Source: Halopseudomonas oceani
GTDB lineage: Bacteria; Pseudomonadota; Gammaproteobacteria; Pseudomonadales; Pseudomonadaceae
Length of the DNA stretch: 64,000 nucleotides
Direction of reading: 5' to 3'
Assembly (NCBI RefSeq): GCF_002903165.1
Contig: NZ_PPSK01000005.1
Span: forward strand, 153,947-217,946
Part shown: in pieces, positions 57,896-64,000 of the stretch
Position numbering within the stretch: the stretch's first letter is position 1
How the letters are laid out: each line of letters opens with the position of its first letter
Translations under genes and position numbers: made by a program
Notes under the pieces: model-generated
Database searches by the model: none
The model's input: only the letters and a program-made list of their open reading frames with translations
What the model was told of the DNA's origin: nothing

Positions 57896-58090
57896 GTGCA
57901 GGCACTGGAAGAAGCCAATCTGGCTTGCCCTCACTGCGGCGAGCCCATCACCCTGCTGCTCGATCTGAGCGGTGGAGCCCAATCCTACACCGAAGACTGT
58001 CAGGTCTGCTGTCAGCCGATTCACGTCAGTGTCTGGATTGACGAGCAAGGCGACGACTATCACGTCGATCTGCGCCGAGAACAGGACTGA
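57896..58090 (+). CDS. CPXCG-motif cysteine-rich protein
   Basis: 64 residues from GTG 57896 with AAGGAG 8 bases upstream. Two CxxC-type pairs, LACPHCGEPI and EDCQVCCQPI, form a predicted zinc ribbon, followed by VWIDEQGDDYHVDLRRE. This is the widespread CPXCG small-protein family of unknown role. Starts a three-gene operon (2-base gap to the next gene). Confidence 0.85.
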   Translation: MQALEEANLACPHCGEPITLLLDLSGGAQSYTEDCQVCCQPIHVSVWIDEQGDDYHVDLRREQD

Positions 58091-58092
58091 GC

Positions 58093-58341
58093 ATGCAATG
58101 CATCTACCGCCCTGCGGACATGGCAGAGGCTACGCTGCTGGCTGGCGTTCTGGCTGATCACCACATCCGCTGCCATGTCAGTGGCGGCTATCTGCAGGGG
58201 GCAATTGGCGATCTGCCCGTGCACGACCTGCTCGGACTCTGGGTAGCGGACGAAGACAGCAGCCGAAGCCTTGAACTGATCCACGCTTACCTGAGCGCCA
58301 GTCCGGTCGGCGACGACGATTTGGAGGCGCCCCGTTCATGA
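58093..58341 (+). CDS. DUF2007 putative signal-transducing protein
   Basis: 82 residues with the DUF2007 pattern: MQCIYRPADMAEATLLAGVLADHHIRCHVSGGYLQGAIGDLPVHD, then LWVADEDSSRSLELIHAYL. Usually one small alpha/beta domain that may bind a GlnB-like partner. It overlaps the SRAP gene by 4 bases. Confidence 0.85.
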   Translation: MQCIYRPADMAEATLLAGVLADHHIRCHVSGGYLQGAIGDLPVHDLLGLWVADEDSSRSLELIHAYLSASPVGDDDLEAPRS

Positions 58342-58988
58342 GTGGCCGTCTTGCCCAGTTCAACGCGCCCCATTCGGACCTCCCGGCCGGCTGGCAGCCG
58401 CAGTGGAACCTGGCACCGGGCAAACAGGTGCTGATCCTGCGCAAGCACGTCGGCAAACTGGAGTGTACCTCGGTACTGTGGAATCTGACCCCTGGCTGGT
58501 TGAAGGACTTGAGCCGCGCGACATTCTCTGCCCGGGCGGAGTATCTGCATGAGAAGCCGATGTTCCGGCACGCCTTCGCCCAGCGCCGTTGCCTGATTCC
58601 GGTGGACGGCTATTTTCTCTGGCTGCAGCAGGGTGCGCGCAAGCAGCCCTGGTATCTGCGCCGTCGAGAAGGGGGGCTGGCGCTGGCGGGTATATGGGAA
58701 CGTTATCAGCTTGATGACGGCCAGTTCTGGGACAGCTGCGCCCTGATCACGGTGCCCGCCAAAGGCCTAGCCAGCCGTCTGAGTGACCGCATGCCGGTAG
58801 CATTGAACAGCGGTGAGCAGGCTATCTGGCTGGCTGAGCACACCGCTGTCAGCGCCCTGCAACCATTACTCATGAACGCCGACAGCCGCATCGAAATGAC
58901 CTATCCGGTCAGTACTGCCGTCAGCAACCCCGCAACCCAGGGGCCGCATTGCTGCAGCCCCGCGGGCCCGGCTCAGACCTTGAACTGA
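58338..58988 (+). CDS. SRAP-fold protein lacking the catalytic residues
   Basis: 216 residues. The fold pattern follows YedK/HMCES: GRLAQF at the start, [40 protein letters not shown]...[39 protein letters not shown]. Each residue that YedK uses is replaced: Cys2 by Ser2 (ATG AGT), Asn of NAR by Ser64, Glu of WFEW by Leu94, His of HDRMP by Ser149. It therefore cannot crosslink abasic DNA by the known mechanism. The gene overlaps the convergent chemoreceptor gene by 16 bases. Role unknown, but the frame is intact, so it looks maintained. Confidence 0.83.
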   Translation: MSGRLAQFNAPHSDLPAGWQPQWNLAPGKQVLILRKHVGKLECTSVLWNLTPGWLKDLSRATFSARAEYLHEKPMFRHAFAQRRCLIPVDGYFLWLQQGARKQPWYLRRREGGLALAGIWERYQLDDGQFWDSCALITVPAKGLASRLSDRMPVALNSGEQAIWLAEHTAVSALQPLLMNADSRIEMTYPVSTAVSNPATQGPHCCSPAGPAQTLN

Positions 58989-61111
58989 TTGATCAGACGA
59001 CGCTGATGTTCGGCCAGTTTGGTCAGTGACGCACTGGCCTCAGAGGCCTCTCCTGCGCCCTTGGCCACATCCTTGGCAACCGTATCAATGGTAGTGACGT
59101 TGCGGTTGATGTCTTCGGCAACCGCACTCTGCTCCTCGGCTGCGCTGGCGATCTGGTTGTTCATATCATTGATCACCGACACCGCCTGGGTAATCGAGGT
59201 CAGTGCTGCATCAGCTTCCTCCGCCTGCAACACGCTCTGCTCAGTACGGGCACGACTCTGCTCCATGACCTTGACGGTTTCCCGTGTACCATTTTGCAGT
59301 TGCTCAATCATGTGCTGGATTTCTTCGGTCGAACTCTGGGTCTTCTGCGCCAGATTGCGAACTTCATCGGCAACCACCGCAAACCCGCGACCCTGCTCTC
59401 CCGCACGCGCCGCCTCGATGGCAGCGTTCAGCGCCAGCAAATTGGTTTGCTCGGCGATACCGCGGATGGTGTCGAGAATGCCGGTAATATTTTCGCTGTC
59501 GCGTGCCAGTGACTGCACACTGTCGACCGCCCGCTGGATATCCTGCGACAGATTTTGAATCGTCTCGGCGGTTGCCCGCACCACTTCACGCCCGTGGGAG
59601 GCTGACCCGTCGGCGTTATGCGCGGCACTGGCGGCCTGCGAGGCATTGCGCGCCACATCCTGCGCAGTCGCAGTCATCTCGGTTACCGCCGTAGCGACCA
59701 GATCGATCTCGCTGAGCTGACGCTGAACGCCGTCATTGGTACGCAGCGCAATATCAGCAGTGTGCTCCGAAGCATCCGTGACCTGCTGGACCGAGCCGAC
59801 GACCTCACGAATCATGCCCTGCAGCTTGTCGAGGAACGCATTGAAGCCACGGGCAATAGAGCCGAGCTCATCAGCCCGATCCACATTCAGCCGCTTGGTC
59901 AGATCACCTTCACCCTTGGCGATGTCATCCAGCATCGCAACCAGTTGACGAGCCGGCTTGGCCAGGCCATAGGCCAGCAGCACCATCACACCGAGACCCG
60001 CCAGGGCAACCAGCAGACCAATACCTGCCAGCAGCAATGTGTCCTGCTGACGCATGTCGGTCAGTTCAACATCCAGCTGGTTGAAGTCTTTCATTACCAC
60101 ATCTAGCGGCAGCTTGATCACCAACGCCCAGCGAACCCCAGTGCCCTCGAGGGTAATCGGCATGATCAGCTGCATGTGCGACACGCCTTCGTGATCCACC
60201 TCAAACAGCGGTTCGCTCCCCAGCTTGGCAATCGCGTCCAGCTCCTGGGCATCCAGCACTTTCGACGCCTGGTCTCCCGGCTTGGCCCCATCACCGGTGT
60301 AGGCAACAAGGCGGCCACTGCCGCTCACCAACGCCTGCTCACCCTGCCCGCCATACAGATCCGCATTGCTTGCTTGCAGCATACCCTGCAGAAAGTCCAT
60401 CGACAGATCAGCGCCGGCAATCCCCATGAACTGGCCGTCACTCATAATCGGAACGGTAAACGAAGACAACAGAACCGTTTTGCCACCCACTTGGTAGGGT
60501 GCAGGGTCAATCACACAGTTGCTCTTGGTCTCGCGCGGACACAGATAGTATTCGCCGGTACGTACACCATTATCGAGGACGACTTCGCTCTCCATGTCGC
60601 CCAGCGCCTCCAGGCTCAGGCTGCCGTCATCGTTGCGATACCACATCGGCATGTAGCGGCCCGAGCCGTCATAACCATCAGTCTCGATACCCTCAAAAAA
60701 GCTATCGAGGTTATCCAGCGAGTTGGGCTCCCAACCGACGTAGGCATCCCAGAGGTTCGGATTACTCTCCAGCGTCATCCGAATAACCCGCGTCATCTCC
60801 TCGCGCCCCATCATCAGCGCAGGCATGCCGTCACCCTGAATTTGGCCGAGCATGGAATTAAGCTGCGCGAGCTGTGATGCAACGCCAAGTGGGTACTCCA
60901 GATGGCGACGAATACGCGCCTGCTCACCGGCGGCAATCGCAATCACACGATCCTTAACCAAGCCATCAATCAAAGCCCGCGAGCGTTGCTGCACCAACGA
61001 CTGACTCCGCTCGGTGGAGTAAACCGAATACAGCGTCATCACCCCAACGGCGATGAACAGGCAGGCACCGGCCAGCACGGCGATGGAGAGCTGAATTGAC
61101 CTGAATTTCAT
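58973..61111 (-). CDS. Methyl-accepting chemotaxis protein with dCache sensor
   Basis: 712 residues. Membrane helices are at about 8-30 and 360-382. Between them is a double-Cache periplasmic domain ([68 protein letters not shown]), the type that binds amino acids or polyamines in PctABC/McpU-like receptors. HAMP (about 385-440) is followed by the signalling hairpin tip [35 protein letters not shown]. No C-terminal CheR pentapeptide. GAGGT lies before ATG 61111. Ligand not predictable by eye. Confidence 0.93.
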   Translation of the reverse strand: MKFRSIQLSIAVLAGACLFIAVGVMTLYSVYSTERSQSLVQQRSRALIDGLVKDRVIAIAAGEQARIRRHLEYPLGVASQLAQLNSMLGQIQGDGMPALMMGREEMTRVIRMTLESNPNLWDAYVGWEPNSLDNLDSFFEGIETDGYDGSGRYMPMWYRNDDGSLSLEALGDMESEVVLDNGVRTGEYYLCPRETKSNCVIDPAPYQVGGKTVLLSSFTVPIMSDGQFMGIAGADLSMDFLQGMLQASNADLYGGQGEQALVSGSGRLVAYTGDGAKPGDQASKVLDAQELDAIAKLGSEPLFEVDHEGVSHMQLIMPITLEGTGVRWALVIKLPLDVVMKDFNQLDVELTDMRQQDTLLLAGIGLLVALAGLGVMVLLAYGLAKPARQLVAMLDDIAKGEGDLTKRLNVDRADELGSIARGFNAFLDKLQGMIREVVGSVQQVTDASEHTADIALRTNDGVQRQLSEIDLVATAVTEMTATAQDVARNASQAASAAHNADGSASHGREVVRATAETIQNLSQDIQRAVDSVQSLARDSENITGILDTIRGIAEQTNLLALNAAIEAARAGEQGRGFAVVADEVRNLAQKTQSSTEEIQHMIEQLQNGTRETVKVMEQSRARTEQSVLQAEEADAALTSITQAVSVINDMNNQIASAAEEQSAVAEDINRNVTTIDTVAKDVAKGAGEASEASASLTKLAEHQRRLINQFKV

Positions 61112-61317
61112 GTAATACCTCGACGTTGGCGCAACAGAGCGGCGAAAGATACCGGTTCATCGTTTTTATCGGCCAGAGACCAAAAATCTACAGCCTTTTG
61201 TATAGTTTTACCCAAATGCGGGTCCAATGGCTTAATATTTTCCAGTCACGTCTGCAGCGACGGGGCAATGCCCGGCGACATACAACGCCCTCTAAACATC
61301 TAATGAGAGAATAGAGC

Positions 61318-61452
61318 ATGAACAAATCACTGATACTGCTGCTCTGTGTCTTGCTCGGTGCCACCAGCCTGGCCGGGTGCAATACCATGGAAGGCCTCGG
61401 CAAGGATATCCAAAAAGTTGGCGATAGCATCGAAGGTGCTGCCAGCAAATGA
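61318..61452 (+). CDS. Entericidin-type small lipoprotein
   Basis: 44 residues. A signal of 20 residues ends in lipobox SLAGC (Cys21), then NTMEGLGKDIQKVGDSIEGAASK, the entericidin A/B signature (GxGxDIxxxGxxIxxAA). Related E. coli proteins are small outer-membrane lipoproteins linked to stationary-phase stress and bacteriolysis. A hairpin follows the stop at 61459-61485. Confidence 0.92.
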   Translation: MNKSLILLLCVLLGATSLAGCNTMEGLGKDIQKVGDSIEGAASK

Positions 61453-61458
61453 ATTCGG

Positions 61459-61485
61459 GCCGCTGCCTGATTAGGGAGCAGCGGC
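61459..61485 (+). terminator. Terminator-like hairpin after entericidin
   Basis: An 8-bp stem GCCGCTGC / GCAGCGGC with an 11-base loop, 6 bases past the stop, followed by AGTGTTTACC; the U run is short. Confidence 0.55.
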
Positions 61486-61519
61486 AGTGTTTACCCTCAA
61501 CCTATCAAGGAAGTTAGCG

Positions 61520-62326
61520 ATGAAACTGCGATACGCCCTTCTACTCCCCACCGTCTTGCTGATTGGCTGCCAAAGCGTGCAGACCACCCAGGGCGGCAAT
61601 GTTGGCGTCAACCGCACCCAGTACATGATGAGCGGCCTGTCCAGTGAAGAGGTCAATCAAATGGCCGCGGAGTCCTATCAGGAAACGCTCGACGAGGCCA
61701 AGAAACAGGGGTTGCTCAATACCAATGCGTCCACCGTGCGACGACTCAATCGCATCGCCGCCAAGCTGATCGCGCAGGTGCCGCATTTTCGTCCTGACGC
61801 CAGCAGCTGGGACTGGGAAGTCAACCTGATCAAGGACGATCAGCTCAATGCCAGCTGTGCGCCGGGCGGCAAAATTCTATTCTACTCGGGCATCATCGAC
61901 CGCCTCCAACTGACCGATGCCGAGATCGCCCAGATCATGGGCCACGAGATTGCCCACGCGCTGCGTGAACATGGACGCGAGGCGATTTCCCGCGCCTATG
62001 CAACCCAAATGGGCACCCAGCTCGCCAGCGCCTTGCTGGGCTTGGGCGAAGGTGGAAACCAGGCAGCCCAGATGGCAGTGCAATACGGCCTGACCTTGCC
62101 CAATAGCCGCTCCAACGAAAGCGAAGCCGACCTGATCGGTATGGAACTGGCAGCCCGCGCCGGCTACAACCCGCAAGCGGCGGTCAGTCTGTGGCAAAAG
62201 ATGCAGGCCGCTTCCGAAGGCGAGCCACCAGCCTTCATGAGTACCCACCCATCCTCCTCTGGCCGGATTCAGGCACTGCAAGCCGCTGCTCCACGCGTCC
62301 AAGGTTTGTACGAAGCTTCCAAGTAA
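61520..62326 (+). CDS. M48-family metalloprotease lipoprotein (LoiP/BepA-like)
   Basis: 268 residues from ATG 61520 (AAGGAAG upstream). Lipobox LLIGC (Cys17). The zinc-binding HEIAH is at 142-146 and the third ligand Glu202 in NESEADLIGMELAARAGY. FYSGIIDRLQLTDAEIAQIMGHEIAHALREHGRE is the typical M48 core; there is no TPR domain, so it is nearer LoiP (YggG) than BepA. Likely outer-membrane or periplasmic protein quality control. Confidence 0.92.
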   Translation: MKLRYALLLPTVLLIGCQSVQTTQGGNVGVNRTQYMMSGLSSEEVNQMAAESYQETLDEAKKQGLLNTNASTVRRLNRIAAKLIAQVPHFRPDASSWDWEVNLIKDDQLNASCAPGGKILFYSGIIDRLQLTDAEIAQIMGHEIAHALREHGREAISRAYATQMGTQLASALLGLGEGGNQAAQMAVQYGLTLPNSRSNESEADLIGMELAARAGYNPQAAVSLWQKMQAASEGEPPAFMSTHPSSSGRIQALQAAAPRVQGLYEASK

Positions 62327-62330
62327 GTCC

Positions 62331-62366
62331 TTCCGACCGGCGGCCCAGCAGCTCCGCCGGTCGGAA
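62331..62366 (+). terminator. Strong hairpin after the M48 gene
   Basis: A perfect 13-bp stem TTCCGACCGGCGG / CCGCCGGTCGGAA with a 10-base loop, starting 4 bases past the stop codon. The 3' side is purine-rich rather than U-rich. Confidence 0.6.
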
Positions 62367-62464
62367 AGCAGCAAATACTCTGGTTAATCCGCGCAAAACC
62401 CGTACAATTGCGCGCCGTCGCCATGGGACCGTCGAAACATCATTACGCGCCCACTGACGAACGA

Positions 62465-62498
62465 TATGGGTTCCCTCACCCCATTTGACAAAACGGCG
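62465..62498 (+). promoter_or_regulatory. Candidate preQ1-I riboswitch aptamer before yhhQ
   Basis: TGGGTTCCCTCACCCC followed by ATTTGACAAAAC matches the layout of the class I preQ1 aptamer, best seen against the Thermoanaerobacter form (TGGGTC...ACCCCAG, TTAACAAAAC). P1 pairs ATGGG (62466-62470) with CCCAT (62480-62484). The ligand-pairing C would be C79 of the line (62479), and loop CCC (62473-62475) can pair with GG (62495-62496) as pseudoknot P2. Class I preQ1 elements are known before COG1738/yhhQ transporter genes. A TACAAT -10-like box lies at 62403. The aptamer ends 35 bases before the ATG, and a CGAGTC/GACTCG hairpin intervenes, suggesting control of translation. Confidence 0.72.
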
Positions 62499-62533
62499 AG
62501 TCAACAGACTCGAATCGTAAAAAAGGACAGACC

Positions 62534-63187
62534 ATGACCGCACTTACCTCCGGCATGCAGCGCCGCGCGCTCGCACTGCTGATCAGTTTTCACATTGCCA
62601 TAATCATCGCCAGCAACTATCTGGTGCAGCTGCCCATCACCCTGTTCGGCTACCACACCACCTGGGGCGCTTTCAGTTTTCCATTCATTTTCCTGGCTAC
62701 CGACCTGACCGTTCGCCTGCTCGGTAAACAAGCCGCCCGCCGCGTTATTGCGCGCGTCATGCTGCCGGCGCTGGTTGCGTCTTACGTGGTGTCTGTGGTG
62801 TTTCAGGAGGGCAGTTACCGTGGCGTTGAGGCTTTGCTATCGTTCAACGACTTCGTACTGCGCATCTCGCTGGCCAGTTTCGTCGCCTACGTGATCGGCC
62901 AGTTGCTGGACATTCAGGTATTCGACCGCCTGCGACGCATCAGGGCCTGGTGGATCGCACCAAGCCTGTCTACGGTGCTAGGCAATCTGGCTGACACTTT
63001 TGCCTTCTTTTCGGTCGCCTTCTGGCACAGCAGCAACCCGTTCATGGCCGAGCATTGGGTCGAGATCGCCACGGTCGACTACGCCATCAAGCTGACCATC
63101 AGCATGCTGTTGTTCCTGCCTCTGTATGGAGTGCTGCTGCGCGCCCTGATGAATCGTCTCGGCGGCCCGGCGACCTCAGCCGCCTGA
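62534..63187 (+). CDS. yhhQ: Queuosine precursor transporter YhhQ
   Basis: 217 residues, about six membrane helices, VUT/COG1738 family: IIIASNYLVQLPITLFGYHTTWGAFSFPFIFLATDLTVRLLGK, VFQEGSYRG, ASFVAYVIGQLLDIQVFDRLRR and SLSTVLGNLADTFAFFSVAFW. Known to take up preQ0/preQ1 for queuosine in tRNA. AGGA lies 6 bases before the ATG. Control by the upstream preQ1-I-like element fits the substrate. Confidence 0.94.
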   Translation: MTALTSGMQRRALALLISFHIAIIIASNYLVQLPITLFGYHTTWGAFSFPFIFLATDLTVRLLGKQAARRVIARVMLPALVASYVVSVVFQEGSYRGVEALLSFNDFVLRISLASFVAYVIGQLLDIQVFDRLRRIRAWWIAPSLSTVLGNLADTFAFFSVAFWHSSNPFMAEHWVEIATVDYAIKLTISMLLFLPLYGVLLRALMNRLGGPATSAA

Positions 63188-63193
63188 GCCGAC

Positions 63194-64000
63194 TCAGGGC
63201 ACCAACCCAGTCCAGCCCAACAGCAGCCCTGCTGCAGCGCCCAGCAGCAGGGTCTGCAGCACCGTCCAGCCCCTCCCGAACAGCAAGCCGGCCGCAACTA
63301 GCCCCACTCCCAGCGCCAGCCAATCCGGCCCTGCGGCGTCAGCCGGCATGAAAACGTGCCAGCCGAAGTACAGCGCCAGATTGACGATAACACCCACAAC
63401 AGCGGCACTTACGCCGGTCAGGGCTGCTGTCAGGCGCAGTTCGCCACGGGTGGCCTCGATCAACGGTGCGCCGCCGAGCACAAACAGAAACGACGGCAGA
63501 AAGGTGAACCAGCAGACCATCAGCGCCGCCAGCATGCCACCAACCAGCGCCTGGTCAGCCCCCAAAAACGCGCCCTGATAGCCACCAAGAAACGCCACAA
63601 ACACGACCACCATGATCAAAGGCCCCGGCGTGCTTTCACCCAGCGCCAAGCCGTCGATCATCTGCAACGGCGAGAGCCAGCCGTATTGCAGCACGGCGCC
63701 CTGATAGACATACGGTAGCACCGCGTAGGCGCCACCGAAGGTCAGCAGCGCCGCCTTGGTGAAAAACCAGGCCATCTCGGTCAGAGGCCCGTGCCAGCCT
63801 TGCCACAGCATCAGCAGGCCCATTGGCAAGGCCCAGAGTGCAGCCCCGACCAGCAAAACTCGAAGCAGGCGCCACAGGTTGAAGCGGGCATGCTCAGGTA
63901 TCGGACTATGATCATTCAGCAGCGCATCCCCGCCGCCATCAGACGGCGCCTGGGCCGCCGCCGAAGGCGAAAAGGCCAATGGCCGCAGTCGCCCGCCCAC
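63194..64000 (-). CDS. chrA: Chromate transporter ChrA, 5' end cut by the window edge
   Basis: 268 codons visible; the frame runs off the right edge, so the true start is outside. The visible part is the C-terminal half: a poorly conserved linker, then FFTKAALLTFGGAYAVLPYVYQGAVLQYGWLSPLQMIDGLALGESTPGPLIMVVVFVAFLGGYQGAF, the second CHR-domain signature, and about six helices to LLLGWTGLVP. Long-chain ChrA has two CHR domains; only the second is seen here. It expels chromate. It converges on yhhQ with 6 bases between the stops. Confidence 0.9.
   Translation of the reverse strand: MGGRLRPLAFSPSAAAQAPSDGGGDALLNDHSPIPEHARFNLWRLLRVLLVGAALWALPMGLLMLWQGWHGPLTEMAWFFTKAALLTFGGAYAVLPYVYQGAVLQYGWLSPLQMIDGLALGESTPGPLIMVVVFVAFLGGYQGAFLGADQALVGGMLAALMVCWFTFLPSFLFVLGGAPLIEATRGELRLTAALTGVSAAVVGVIVNLALYFGWHVFMPADAAGPDWLALGVGLVAAGLLFGRGWTVLQTLLLGAAAGLLLGWTGLVP

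Overview
The window reads as ordinary chromosome of a Pseudomonas-group gammaproteobacterium. Protein content and gene order resemble the P. aeruginosa region that carries fliC-fleQSR-fliEFGHIJ, braCDEFG and the sha/mrp antiporter. The paired sodium antiporter systems (NhaC and Mrp back to back) suggest a marine or halotolerant lineage such as Halopseudomonas; this is inference from gene content. I see no tRNA, rRNA, CRISPR array, insertion sequence or phage gene.

Region 1 (1-19630, all minus strand) is a polar-flagellum cluster. In transcription order it holds fliC, flaG, fliD, two fliS paralogues, fliT, fleQ, fleSR, fliEFGHIJ, the HsbA/HsbR/HptB partner-switch module, fliK and a 3'-truncated fliL. 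Gaps between transcription units hold recognisable promoters: sigma54 -24/-12 elements before fliD, fleS, fliE, fliK and fliL, a sigma70-like promoter before fleQ, and sigma28-like elements before fliC and fliST. This matches the FleQ > FleSR > FliA hierarchy of Pseudomonas.

Region 2 (19884-33146) is a flagellin-glycosylation and dTDP-sugar island beside fliC. Minus strand, in order: acyltransferase-like protein, SAM methyltransferase, FAD/NAD-binding protein, second methyltransferase, FdtB-like aminotransferase, FdtA-like ketoisomerase, and a 1440-residue multidomain glycosyltransferase. Plus strand, divergent: rmlBACD. Together these predict a dTDP-3-amino-3,6-dideoxyhexose, probably N-acylated and methylated, transferred to flagellin. 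A phaG-like 3-hydroxyacyl thioesterase gene follows rmlD.

Region 3 (34270-48152) holds metabolism and transport: an SDR, a periplasmic binding-protein/Cache fusion with a small lipoprotein, a hydroxypyruvate-isomerase-like enzyme divergent from a PhnD/PhnC/PhnE-type ABC transporter with two permeases, the braCDEFG branched-chain amino acid transporter, and two lipoprotein genes.

Region 4 (48283-64000) holds NhaC, the six-gene Mrp operon with fused A/B subunit, envelope lipoproteins, an acyltransferase, a small operon ending in a SRAP-fold protein that lacks all of its catalytic residues, a Cache-domain chemoreceptor, an entericidin, an M48 metalloprotease lipoprotein, yhhQ preceded by a candidate preQ1-I riboswitch, and part of a chromate transporter.
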